A stretch of DNA of 33,491 nucleotides from an uncultured Bacteroidales bacterium (GTDB taxonomy: Bacteria > Bacteroidota > Bacteroidia > Bacteroidales > Bacteroidaceae). Position 1 is the stretch's first letter, and each line of letters opens with the position of its first letter. The notes under the pieces are model-generated. The model saw only the letters and a program-made list of their open reading frames with translations, ran no database searches and was not told the origin of the DNA. The stretch is from the NCBI GenBank assembly GCA_902768605.1, contig CACXLY010000021.1, forward strand, positions 1 to 33,491. The letters run 5' to 3'. The position numbers and the translations under genes are program-made. Of this stretch, positions 7,953-15,648 are shown in pieces.

Positions 7953-8279
7953 ATGACGATACGAGAGGCACAGGAGCGCGTCGACCAATGGATAAGGACG
8001 TACGGCGTACGCTATTTCAACGAGCTGACCAACATGGCTTGCCTGACCGAGGAAGTAGGGGAGCTGGCACGCGTCATTGCTCGGAAGTACGGAGAGCAGT
8101 CGTTCAAAGATGGTGAGAATCAAGACATTAGCGAAGAGCTTGCTGATGTGCTTTGGGTTCTCATCTGCTTGGCGAACCAGACGGGTGTGGATTTGACAGA
8201 GGCCCTGACAGCAAGCATAGAAAAAAAGACCGCTCGCGATAAGGACAGGCACCGCAACAACAGCAAACTGCAATCATAG
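7953..8279 (+). CDS. MazG-like nucleotide pyrophosphohydrolase
   Basis: This is a small all-alpha NTP pyrophosphohydrolase of 108 aa, of the single-domain MazG/iMazG type. Such enzymes cleave (d)NTPs to (d)NMP and PPi and are regarded as nucleotide-pool cleaners. The metal-binding pattern is visible as EEVGEL (Glu33, Glu34, Glu37) followed by EELAD (Glu61/62, Asp65). It lies between dtd and deoC, both of which act on faulty or surplus building blocks. The exact substrate cannot be told from sequence. Confidence 0.85.
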   Translation: MTIREAQERVDQWIRTYGVRYFNELTNMACLTEEVGELARVIARKYGEQSFKDGENQDISEELADVLWVLICLANQTGVDLTEALTASIEKKTARDKDRHRNNSKLQS

Positions 8280-8321
8280 GGACACATATATTATATAAGT
8301 AGAAAATAAAAAGCAAATAAC

Positions 8322-9218
8322 ATGGAAACAATCGAGAAAAGCAAGTACGACCAGATGCTTTCGCAGTACAACACTGCGCTGAAGGATAGCGAAGTAGCGG
8401 CCAAAGTGGCTGAAATCATCGAGAAAAAGGTGCCGGAGAACGACACGTTGGCAGTGAAGAAGTTCCTCATGGGCAGTGTGGAGCTGACGACACTCAAGAC
8501 GACGGACAGCGAAGAGAGCGTGCTGGCCTTCACGGAAAAGGTCAACAAGTTCGAGGATGCGTATCCCGAGCTGCCGCACGTCGCCACGATATGCGTCTAT
8601 CCATGCTTCGCGAAGATTGTCAGCCAAAGTCTTGAAGTGGAAGGCGTTGAGGTGGCATGCGTGAGCGGTAGTTTCCCGTCGTCGCAGGCCTTGATAGAGA
8701 TAAAGACGGTCGAGACGGCGCTTGCGCTGAAGGACGGTGCGACAGAGATCGACATCGTGATGAGCGTGGGCAAATACCTGAGCGGGGACTACGAGACGCT
8801 TTGCGACGAGATCAGCGAGTTGAAGGCAATCTGCGGGGAACGCAAGATGAAGGTCATCCTGGAGACAGGCCTTCTGCCCAGCGCTTCGGACATCAAGAAG
8901 GCGAGCCTGCTGGCTATGTACTCAGGCGCCGACTACATAAAGACAAGCACGGGCAAAGAGAAGCCGGCCGCCACGCCTGAGGCAGCCTACGTCATGTGCC
9001 AGGCAATCAAGGAATACTACGACAAGACGGGCATCCAGATCGGCTTCAAGCCGGCGGGGGGGCTCAACACAGTGCACGACGCGCTCGTCTATTATACAAT
9101 AGTGAAGGAAGTGCTGGGCGAGAAGTGGCTCACCAATCAGTGGCTGCGGCTCGGCACAAGCCGACTGGCGAACCTGCTGCTGAGCGAGGTGCTCGGGAAA
9201 GAGACGAAATTCTTTTAA
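8322..9218 (+). CDS. deoC: Deoxyribose-phosphate aldolase
   Basis: DeoC splits 2-deoxyribose-5-phosphate to acetaldehyde and glyceraldehyde-3-phosphate in deoxynucleoside breakdown. It is a class I aldolase; the Schiff-base lysine is Lys207 in YIKTSTGK, and the second active-site lysine is Lys243 in GFKPAGG. EIDIVMSVGKYLSG and VILETGLL are also family motifs. The protein is 298 aa, longer than the 220-260 aa classical form because of an N-terminal helical region of about 60 residues, as in other Bacteroidetes DeoC. The coding sequence ends five bases before repeat-like DNA begins. Confidence 0.93.
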   Translation: METIEKSKYDQMLSQYNTALKDSEVAAKVAEIIEKKVPENDTLAVKKFLMGSVELTTLKTTDSEESVLAFTEKVNKFEDAYPELPHVATICVYPCFAKIVSQSLEVEGVEVACVSGSFPSSQALIEIKTVETALALKDGATEIDIVMSVGKYLSGDYETLCDEISELKAICGERKMKVILETGLLPSASDIKKASLLAMYSGADYIKTSTGKEKPAATPEAAYVMCQAIKEYYDKTGIQIGFKPAGGLNTVHDALVYYTIVKEVLGEKWLTNQWLRLGTSRLANLLLSEVLGKETKFF

Positions 9219-9223
9219 CGGGC

Positions 9224-9490
9224 AGAAAGAGGGGAGAGCCAAGGACAAGGAGGCGGGAGACCCGAGGGTAACCCCTCGGGCACAGTGGCTGAGAGAACAG
9301 AGGGGAGAGCAAAGGGCACGACGGCAAGGACGCCAAGGAGGCGGGAGACCCGAGGGTAACCCCTCGGGCACAGTGGCTGAGAGAACAGAGGGGAGAGCAA
9401 AGGGCACGACGGCGAGGACGCCAAGGAGGCGGGAGACCCGAGGGTAACCCCTCGGGCACAGTGGCTGAGAGAACAGAGGGGAGAGAGGAG
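9224..9490 (+). repeat. 88-bp tandem repeat array with hairpins, upstream of the OmpA lipoprotein
   Basis: This fills most of the gene-free stretch 9219-9699. GGGAGACCCGAGGG begins at 9255, 9343 and 9431, a period of exactly 88 bp, preceded by a partial unit and ending in a truncated one. Each unit has a perfect 8-bp hairpin CCCGAGGG-TAAC-CCCTCGGG followed by CACAGTGGCTGAGAGAACAG. Open frames on the minus strand through it repeat the same peptides in all phases and are not genes. From 9491 to 9699 I see only the leader of the next gene. Confidence 0.95.
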
Positions 9491-9565
9491 GAGGAAAACG
9501 GCGAGGTGCGAATGGACGGAACATTTTTCGGCTGCAAAAAGGGGATTTTTCCTTCGCGAGAATCG

Positions 9566-9573
9566 TTTATTTG
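9566..9573 (+). promoter_or_regulatory. Possible -7 box for the OmpA lipoprotein gene
   Basis: GTTTATTTG ends in a 7-of-8 match to TAnnTTTG (TTTATTTG). It lies about 127 bases before the start codon, which would give a long leader. No clear -33 element is seen. Confidence 0.25.
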
Positions 9574-9699
9574 CAGGCGGAGGGACGGGCGGACGAAAAG
9601 AAACGATTCTCAGAGGCCAGTTTTGAGCCTAAACGCCTGACGGGAAGTGATTTAAGCCATAAAAAAGCGAATGGGATTTTTTTCAAAATAGAAAAGGAA

Positions 9700-10548
9700 A
9701 TGAAAAGAAAGAGTATTTTGATGCTGGGAGTGGCGTGCGCGCTGCTCTCATCGTGCGTAGTGAGTAAGAAGAAGTGGGAGATTGCCGAGGCGGGCAGGTA
9801 TGCGGCGCTTTACAGTCGCGACAGCCTGGCCGACTTGCTTGACATGACGCGAAACGACTACGCGATTCTCGACGATCTGCGTAAGGGACTGGAGAACGAC
9901 ACCGCTCTGCTGAAGAGCAGCATCCGCAACTACCAGCAGTTGCTTGCGACGGGGCAGAACGAGAACCAGAAGCTGAACGCGAACCTGGCGCAGAAGATGA
10001 GCGAGCTGCAGGAGCGCGAGAAGACCATCGCCGAGCTGCAGCGGATGATTGCGCAGCAGAACAAGAAGGTGAAGGACCTGCTCAGCAGCGTGAAGGACGC
10101 GCTGCTCGGCTTCAGCAGCGACGAGCTGACGGTGCGCGAGGAGGACGGAAAGGTGTATGTTGCGATGAGCGACAAGCTGCTTTTCGAATCGGGCAAGGCC
10201 ATCGTGAACCAGCAGGGCAAGGAGGCGCTCGGCAAGCTGGCGCAGGTGCTGAACAAGCAGACCGACATCGATGTCTATATCGAGGGCCACACGGACAACG
10301 TGCCCATCAAGACGGCGGTCTTTCAGGACAACTGGGACCTGAGCGTGATCCGCGCCACGAGCGTCGTGCGCATCCTGACGCAGACGTATGGCGTGAACCC
10401 CCTGCAGATACAGCCCTGCGGCCGCGGAGAGTTCAAGCCGGTGGACGTGAACACGACGGCGGAGGGCAAGGCCCGCAACCGTCGCACGGAAATCATCATG
10501 GCGCCGCGCCTCGACAAGCTGTTCAAGATGCTGGAAGAGAGCAAGTAA
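9700..10548 (+). CDS. OmpA-domain outer-membrane lipoprotein with coiled coil
   Basis: This 282-aa protein has a lipoprotein signal peptide with lipobox LSSC (lipidated Cys19). A heptad-rich coiled coil covers about residues 45-125. An OmpA/MotB-type peptidoglycan-binding domain covers about 140-265, with EGHTDN from residue 195, WDLSVIRATSVVR, and RNRRTEI near the end. It probably tethers the outer membrane to peptidoglycan. The ATG at 9700 is chosen because it starts the signal peptide; an open frame extends 43 codons upstream from a TTG but lacks any such signal. It stands alone between two arrays of the same repeat element. The specific role is unknown. Confidence 0.88.
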   Translation: MKRKSILMLGVACALLSSCVVSKKKWEIAEAGRYAALYSRDSLADLLDMTRNDYAILDDLRKGLENDTALLKSSIRNYQQLLATGQNENQKLNANLAQKMSELQEREKTIAELQRMIAQQNKKVKDLLSSVKDALLGFSSDELTVREEDGKVYVAMSDKLLFESGKAIVNQQGKEALGKLAQVLNKQTDIDVYIEGHTDNVPIKTAVFQDNWDLSVIRATSVVRILTQTYGVNPLQIQPCGRGEFKPVDVNTTAEGKARNRRTEIIMAPRLDKLFKMLEESK

Positions 10549-10624
10549 GGGGCGATGACAACGCGACCGATGTGGCTATGGAAGCGAGGGAGACCGACGC
10601 CTCTACAGCCACGGCGGCCGACGC

Positions 10625-10770
10625 ATCGTGAGACCCGAGGAAAAACCCTCGGGCACAGTGGCTAAGAGAACAGAGGGGAGAACTGAGGGCACGGCGGCCG
10701 ACACCTCGTAAGACCCGAGGGAAAACCCTCGGGCACAGTGGCTAAGAGAACAGAGGGGAGAACTGAGGAA
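10625..10770 (+). repeat. Second hairpin repeat array (80-bp period), downstream of the OmpA lipoprotein
   Basis: AGACCCGAGG begins at 10631 and 10711, a period of 80 bp. The units share the hairpin and the CACAGTGGCT-AGAGAACAGAGGGGAG tail with the 9224-9490 array, in the same orientation. The loop differs (AAAAAC with a 7-bp stem, AAAA with the full 8-bp stem). Together with the following 22-bp array it fills the gene-free stretch 10549-11055. Confidence 0.93.
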
Positions 10771-10780
10771 CGCCAGACGC

Positions 10781-10947
10781 CACAGCAAGGAACACCACTT
10801 CCCACAACAAGGAACACCACTTCCCACAGCAAGGAACACCGCTTCCCACAGCAAGGAAAGCCACTTCCCACAGCAAGGAGCGCCAGACGCCACAGCAAGG
10901 AGTGCCGCTTCCCACAGCAAGGAGCGGCCGACGCCTCGTGTGGGGTG
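10781..10947 (+). repeat. 22-bp tandem repeat, seven units
   Basis: CACAGCAAGG (once CACAACAAGG) begins at 10781, 10803, 10825, 10847, 10869, 10891 and 10913, always 22 bp apart. Spacer words are mostly AACACCACTTCC. The last unit runs into CGGCCGACGCCTCGTGTGGGG, a tail also found inside mnmG. There are no unique spacers, so this is not a CRISPR array. From 10948 to 11055 only the protease promoter region is seen. Confidence 0.95.
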
Positions 10948-11008
10948 GGGGAATGTTATATTTTGTGTACTTTTTCGCTTCGCGCATCGGTATGTCGATT
11001 TTTATTTG

Positions 11009-11016
11009 TACCTTTG
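11009..11016 (+). promoter_or_regulatory. -7 box for the S41 protease gene
   Basis: TACCTTTG matches TAnnTTTG and lies 39 bases before the start codon, giving a leader of about 33 bases. A TTTG at 11005-11008 is too close to be the -33 element. Confidence 0.55.
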
Positions 11017-11055
11017 TCGGCGTTAAGGTAAAAACAGACTACATTATTAATAAAA

Positions 11056-12660
11056 ATGAAGAGATTTACATTGGCCATTGCCGCTCTGCTCATGGGCATG
11101 AGCCTGTCGGCACAGTGGCGCTTCAGCAATCAGCCAGCACAGAACAACACCGTCAGCGACCTGGAGAAGAACGTGCAAAAGCTCGCGATTGCGAGCATCA
11201 TGATACACAATTTCTACGTCGATAGCGTTGACAGTAAGAAGCTTACGGAGGATGCCATCAACGGCATACTGTCGAAGCTCGACCCCCACTCGGCCTATAC
11301 CAACGCGGCCGACACGAAGAAGTTCACCGAACCGCTGGAAGGCTCGTTCGAGGGCATCGGGGTGCAGTTCAACATGCTCGAGGACACGCTGCTCGTCATA
11401 CAACCCGTGCCGAAAGGCCCCAGCGAGCGCGTGGGTATCCTTGCCGGCGACCGCATCGTCAGCGTGGCAGACACGGCCATTGCCGGCGTGAAGATGAGCC
11501 GCGAGGAAATCATGCACCGCCTGCGCGGCAAGAAGGGGACCATCGCGCACCTTGGCGTAGTCCGTCGCGGCATCAAGGACACGCTCTACTTCGACGTGAA
11601 ACGCGACCGCATCCCCGTCAACTCGGTGGATGCCGCCTACATGGTGACGCCCACCATCGGCCTGATACGCTTCAACAACTTCGCGCAGACGACGCACGAC
11701 GAGGTGGTGGAGGCCATCAAGAAGCTCAAGGGGCAGGGCATGAAGGACCTCATCATCGACCTGCAGCAGAACAGCGGCGGCTTCCTGCAGGCAGCAGCAG
11801 ACCTGGCCAGCGAGTTCCTGCCGAAGGGCGACATGATAGTCTATACGAAGGGCCGCAGCGTGCCGAGCCAGGAGTTCCGCAGCACGGGCGGCAGCGCCTT
11901 CCAGGAGGGTAAGCTCGCCGTTCTCATCGACGAGTACAGCGCCTCAGCAGCCGAAATCCTGTCCGGCGCCATACAGGACCAGGACCGCGGCATCGTCGTG
12001 GGTCGCCGCTCCTTCGGCAAAGGCCTCGTGCAGCGTCCGTTCGACATGCCCGACGGCTCGATGATACGCCTCACGACGGCACGCTACTACACCCCCAGCG
12101 GCCGCAGCATACAGAAGCCCTACGAAAAGGGAAAGAACCTCGACTACGCCAAGGACGTCATCAACCGCTACAACAAGGGCGAGCTGACGAACGCCGACAG
12201 CATCCACTTCCCCGACTCTCTGCGCTACCAGACGCTCCGCAAGGGCCGCACCGTCTATGGCGGCGGAGGCATCATGCCCGACTGTTTCGTGCCGCTCGAC
12301 ACGACTCGCTTCGCCAAGTGCTACCGCGAGATGTCGGCCAAGAGTATCATCATCAACGCCAACCTCAAGTATATGGACAAGAACCGCAAGAAGTTGGCGA
12401 AGACCTACCCAACCTTCGAGCAGTACAAGGCCGAGTATCAACTGCCGCAGGAGCTCATCGACGAAATCTTTGCGGAAGGCGAAAAGCAGAACATCAAGCC
12501 CAAAGACGACGAGGAACGCCAGAAGACGACGGAGAACATCCGATTCATCGTCAAGGCCCTCGTGGCGCGCGACCTCTGGGATATGAGCGAGTACTTCGCA
12601 CTCATCTATGCCGACGACGAGGTGGTCAAGAAGGCAGTCGAGCTGCTACAACAACCTTAA
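11056..12660 (+). CDS. Periplasmic C-terminal processing protease (S41 family, CtpA-type)
   Basis: This 534-aa protein begins with a Sec signal peptide (MKRFTLAIAALLMGMSLSAQ). A PDZ domain at about residues 95-180 contains IGVQF and GILAGDRIVSV. The S41 catalytic core follows. The Ser/Lys dyad is Ser297 in YSASAAEI and Lys322 in SFGKGLVQ; the 25-residue spacing equals that of plant D1 protease. GGSMIRLT is replaced by DGSMIRLTTARYYTPSGR, a typical S41 segment. Such enzymes trim exported proteins at their C-termini. A helical tail of about 120 residues follows the core, as in Bacteroidetes homologues. It is separated from ybeY by an inverted repeat. Confidence 0.92.
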   Translation: MKRFTLAIAALLMGMSLSAQWRFSNQPAQNNTVSDLEKNVQKLAIASIMIHNFYVDSVDSKKLTEDAINGILSKLDPHSAYTNAADTKKFTEPLEGSFEGIGVQFNMLEDTLLVIQPVPKGPSERVGILAGDRIVSVADTAIAGVKMSREEIMHRLRGKKGTIAHLGVVRRGIKDTLYFDVKRDRIPVNSVDAAYMVTPTIGLIRFNNFAQTTHDEVVEAIKKLKGQGMKDLIIDLQQNSGGFLQAAADLASEFLPKGDMIVYTKGRSVPSQEFRSTGGSAFQEGKLAVLIDEYSASAAEILSGAIQDQDRGIVVGRRSFGKGLVQRPFDMPDGSMIRLTTARYYTPSGRSIQKPYEKGKNLDYAKDVINRYNKGELTNADSIHFPDSLRYQTLRKGRTVYGGGGIMPDCFVPLDTTRFAKCYREMSAKSIIINANLKYMDKNRKKLAKTYPTFEQYKAEYQLPQELIDEIFAEGEKQNIKPKDDEERQKTTENIRFIVKALVARDLWDMSEYFALIYADDEVVKKAVELLQQP

Positions 12661-12664
12661 AAAA

Positions 12665-12760
12665 AATTCATAATTCATAATTCATAGTTCATAGTTAGGC
12701 TACGCCCTAAGGCCTGGCAAAGAAAATAATTATGAATCATGAATTAAGAATTATGAATTA
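12665..12760. repeat. 33-bp imperfect inverted repeat of AT-rich heptamers
   Basis: The left arm (12665-12697, AATTCAT heptamers) and right arm (12727-12760) pair at 29 of 33 positions around a loop containing GGCTACGCCCTAAGGCC. It lies between the protease and ybeY and could act as a processing or weak termination structure. The same heptamer occurs at the end of ybeY. Confidence 0.8.
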
Positions 12761-12766
12761 ACACAA

Positions 12767-13201
12767 ATGATAACCTACAACACAAAGAATGTGGCGATGC
12801 CCGACATCGCTGAGGCGGAGGTCTCGGCATGGGTCAGGCAGGTGGCCAAGAGCTATGGCAAGGTGGTGGGCGACATCAACTACATCTTCGTCGACGACGA
12901 GACGATACTCGACATCAACCGCCGCTTCATCGGCCACGACTACTACACCGACCACATCGGTTTCGACTACAGCAGCGGCGACTCGCTGAGCGGCGACATC
13001 TACATCAGCCTCGACACCGTCAGGACAAACGCCGAGCTCTACGGCGCCACCTTCGACCAGGAGCTGCGCCGCATCATCATCCACGGACTGCTGCACCTCT
13101 GCGGCCTACGCGACAAGACAGAAGAGGAGCGAGCCCAGATGCAACAGGCCGAGGACCAAGCCCTCGCAATTATGAATTATGAATTATCAATTATGAATTA
13201 A
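12767..13201 (+). CDS. ybeY: Endoribonuclease YbeY (16S rRNA maturation)
   Basis: YbeY is a zinc-dependent endoribonuclease needed for 16S rRNA 3'-end maturation and 70S quality control. The metal motif reads H106-GLL-H110-LCGLR-D116. The third position is Asp rather than the His of E. coli, as I recall for Bacteroidetes YbeY (HLCGYKD). It is 144 aa. The last ten residues ([10 protein letters not shown]) and the stop codon are encoded by AATTATG heptamer repeats, the same family as the intergenic repeat upstream, so the tail is repeat-derived. Five bases separate it from ruvB. Confidence 0.92.
   Translation: MITYNTKNVAMPDIAEAEVSAWVRQVAKSYGKVVGDINYIFVDDETILDINRRFIGHDYYTDHIGFDYSSGDSLSGDIYISLDTVRTNAELYGATFDQELRRIIIHGLLHLCGLRDKTEEERAQMQQAEDQALAIMNYELSIMN
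13168..13201 (+). repeat. Heptamer repeat forming the 3' end of ybeY
   Basis: AATTATG, AATTATG, AATTATC, AATTATG and AATTA follow one another with a 7-bp period and include the ybeY stop codon. Confidence 0.9.
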
Positions 13202-13206
13202 ATAAG

Positions 13207-14235
13207 GTGGAAGATTTCGACATAAGACAAGAAGGACGCCAGAAAGAGAAGGACTTCGAGAACGCCCTTCGGCCGCTGTGCTTCGAGGACTTCAGCGGGC
13301 AGCAGAAGGTCGTCGAGAACCTCCGCATCTTCGTCGAGGCGGCGAAGTATCGCGGCGAACCTCTCGACCACACCCTCCTGCACGGACCTCCGGGCTTGGG
13401 TAAGACCACGCTCTCCAACATCATAGCAAACGAGCTCGGCGTCGGCTTCAAGCTGACCAGCGGACCTGTGCTCGACAAGCCCGGCGACCTGGCCGGCATC
13501 CTCACATCCCTCGAGCCCAACGACGTGCTCTTCATCGACGAGATACACCGCCTCTCGCCCATCGTGGAGGAATACCTCTACTCGGCCATGGAGGACTATC
13601 GCATCGACATCATGATCGACAAAGGCCCCTCGGCACGCAGCATACAGATCGACCTGGCGCCGTTCACGCTGGTGGGCGCCACCACCCGCAGCGGACTGCT
13701 CACAGCTCCCCTGCGAGCACGCTTCGGCATCAACATGCACCTCGAGTACTACGACGCAGACACACTCGAGAAGATCGTGATGCGCTCGTCGAGCATACTC
13801 GGCGTGCCCATCGACGCAGAAGCAGCCGGCGAGATAGCCAGCCGCAGCCGAGGCACCCCGCGTATCGCCAACGCCCTGCTCCGACGCGTTCGCGACTTCG
13901 CCCAGGTCAAGGGCAACGGACGCATCGACCTCAGCATCGCACGCATCGCTCTCGAGGCGCTCAACATCGACCGCTATGGCCTCGACGAGATCGACAACAA
14001 GATACTCACCACCATCATCAACAAATTCCAGGGCGGACCCGTGGGAATCAACACCATCGCCACAGCCATCGGCGAAGACGCCGGCACCGTCGAGGAGGTC
14101 TATGAGCCTTTCCTCATCAAGGAAGGCTTTATCAAGCGCACCCCCAGAGGCAGGGAAGTGACCGAGCTTGCCTATCGGCACCTCCACATTTCCCCAACGA
14201 AAGATGGCTACATACAGGGCGACCTCTTTGGATGA
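13207..14235 (+). CDS. ruvB: Holliday junction ATP-dependent helicase RuvB
   Basis: RuvB is the hexameric motor that, with RuvA, drives branch migration of Holliday junctions. It is 342 aa. Walker A GPPGLGKT is at residues 60-67, Walker B VLFIDEIH at 107-114, and the RuvB signature [19 protein letters not shown] follows. The C-terminal winged helix ends with [15 protein letters not shown]. The start is a GTG; the N-terminus MEDFDIR fits Bacteroidetes RuvB and no ATG is available upstream, since ybeY ends five bases earlier. It is probably translated from the ybeY message. Confidence 0.96.
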   Translation: MEDFDIRQEGRQKEKDFENALRPLCFEDFSGQQKVVENLRIFVEAAKYRGEPLDHTLLHGPPGLGKTTLSNIIANELGVGFKLTSGPVLDKPGDLAGILTSLEPNDVLFIDEIHRLSPIVEEYLYSAMEDYRIDIMIDKGPSARSIQIDLAPFTLVGATTRSGLLTAPLRARFGINMHLEYYDADTLEKIVMRSSSILGVPIDAEAAGEIASRSRGTPRIANALLRRVRDFAQVKGNGRIDLSIARIALEALNIDRYGLDEIDNKILTTIINKFQGGPVGINTIATAIGEDAGTVEEVYEPFLIKEGFIKRTPRGREVTELAYRHLHISPTKDGYIQGDLFG

Positions 14236-14299
14236 GGTGTCCTTTTAGAGTTTGTGTAACAAATGGTAAATGGTTAAATGATTATATGGTAAATAAAAG

Positions 14300-15529
14300 A
14301 TGGTACTGAATTACATTTGGATTGGCTTTTTCTTCATAGCTTTTCTTATTGCGGCGGTACAGCTCCTGCTGGGCAACACCGACGTCTTTCCTGCAATCAT
14401 GAACAGCACCTTCGATAACGCGAAGACTGCCTTCGAGATATCTATCGGCCTGACAGGCGTGCTGTCGCTCTGGATGGGCATTATGAAAATCGGCGAAAAA
14501 GGCGGACTGGTCGATATCCTCGCACGCTGGCTGTCGCCGCTCATGGTGCGCCTCTTCCCAGAAATCCCGGCGGGACACCCCGTCTTCGGGCACATCTTCA
14601 TGAACTTCAGCGCAAACATGCTGGGACTCGACAATGCGGCCACTCCCTTGGGACTCAAGGCGATGGAGGGGATGCAAGAACTGAACAAGCAGAAAGACAC
14701 GGCAACGAACGCGATGATTATGTTCCTCGTGCTCAACACCAGCGGCCTGACCATCATCCCCGTCGGCGTGATGACCTATCGCGCCGTGGCAGGTGCGGCA
14801 CAGCCCACGGATGTCTTCTGCCCCATCCTCATCGCGACAGCCATCGCCACACTCGCCGGCATGATTATCACCAGCCTCTACCAGCGCATCAACCTCTTCA
14901 ACCGAGCCATCATGGCATTCGTCATCGGCATCTGCGCCGTAGTGAGCGGCGTGATCTGGCTCGGCACGCAAGTCGATCAGGAGACGATGAACAAGTGGAG
15001 CACTGTCGTGGCCAACGTCCTGCTTTTCAGCATCATCATCGCCTTCATCTGGGCAGGAGTAAGGAAGAAAATCAACGTGTATGAGGCCTTCGTCGAAGGG
15101 GCGAAAGGCGGCTTCGACACGGCCATCCGCATCATTCCCTATCTGGTGGCCATCCTGGTTGCAATCGGCGTCTTCCGCGCATCGGGAGCGATGGACTTCA
15201 TCGTGGGAGGCATCGGCAGGTTCGTCGAGTGGTGCGGCGGCAACGCTGACTATGTGGCGGCGCTGCCCACAGCCATCATGAAGCCCCTCAGCGGCAGCGG
15301 AGCCCGCGGCATGATGGTCGACGCGATGCAGCAGTACGGTCCCGATTCCTTTGTCGGCCGCTTGTCGTGCATCTTCCAAGGAGCCACCGACACGACCTTC
15401 TACATCCTGGCCGTTTACTTCGGTAGCGTCGGAATCCGCAAGACACGCCATGCCGTCATGGCCGGCCTCCTGACCGACATCTGCGGCGTCATCGCAGCCA
15501 TCGCCGTCGCTGCCATTTTCTTCGGATAA
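14300..15529 (+). CDS. Fused SpmA/SpmB-like Gate-domain membrane protein
   Basis: This 409-aa inner-membrane protein has about nine hydrophobic helices. The N-terminal half resembles spore maturation protein SpmA (NSTFDNAKTAFEISIGLTG, LWMGIMKIGEKGG, NMLGLDNAATPLGLKAM). The C-terminal half resembles SpmB (FRASGAMDFIVG, LSGSGARGMMVD, FQGATDTTFYILAVYFG). Both contain the nucleoside-recognition Gate domain of the concentrative nucleoside-transporter fold. Bacteroidetes do not form spores, so the name reflects ancestry. A transport role is possible but the substrate is unknown. It follows ruvB by 64 bases, with TAAATGG-type words in the leader. Confidence 0.85.
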   Translation: MVLNYIWIGFFFIAFLIAAVQLLLGNTDVFPAIMNSTFDNAKTAFEISIGLTGVLSLWMGIMKIGEKGGLVDILARWLSPLMVRLFPEIPAGHPVFGHIFMNFSANMLGLDNAATPLGLKAMEGMQELNKQKDTATNAMIMFLVLNTSGLTIIPVGVMTYRAVAGAAQPTDVFCPILIATAIATLAGMIITSLYQRINLFNRAIMAFVIGICAVVSGVIWLGTQVDQETMNKWSTVVANVLLFSIIIAFIWAGVRKKINVYEAFVEGAKGGFDTAIRIIPYLVAILVAIGVFRASGAMDFIVGGIGRFVEWCGGNADYVAALPTAIMKPLSGSGARGMMVDAMQQYGPDSFVGRLSCIFQGATDTTFYILAVYFGSVGIRKTRHAVMAGLLTDICGVIAAIAVAAIFFG

Positions 15530-15531
15530 AA

Positions 15532-15619
15532 CAACACGTTGCTGGACTGCCAGCATCACGTTGTCAGACAGCCGGCATCACGTTGTCAGACAGCCAGCAT
15601 CACGTTGTCAGTTTTTATA
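15532..15619 (+). repeat. 22-bp tandem repeat between convergent genes
   Basis: Units begin CAACACGTT at 15532 and CATCACGTTG at 15554, 15576 and 15598, exactly 22 bp apart. The framework CACGTT-N8-GCC is shared with the 26986-27050 array, which also lies between convergent genes. A short TTTTTAT follows, but there is no classical terminator hairpin. Confidence 0.93.
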
Positions 15620-15648
15620 CTTAGGCAAGGAGGACTTCCGCCTGCGCC

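Noticed and set aside
8055..8076. CTGGCACG...TTGCT sequence as a sigma-54 promoter
   Set aside because: The GG to GC spacing is 11, not 10, and it lies within the MazG-like gene without associated dyads.
8922..9537. Minus-strand frames encoding repeated peptides (SVLSATVPEG type)
   Set aside because: They arise because the 88-bp hairpin repeat is open in several frames; the same peptides appear in different phases, and the period is not a multiple of three.
9571..9699. Upstream TTG start for the OmpA lipoprotein
   Set aside because: It would bury the lipoprotein signal peptide 43 residues inside the protein.
10781..10934. CRISPR-like array of 22-bp units
   Set aside because: Units are directly adjacent with no unique spacers, and no cas gene is present.
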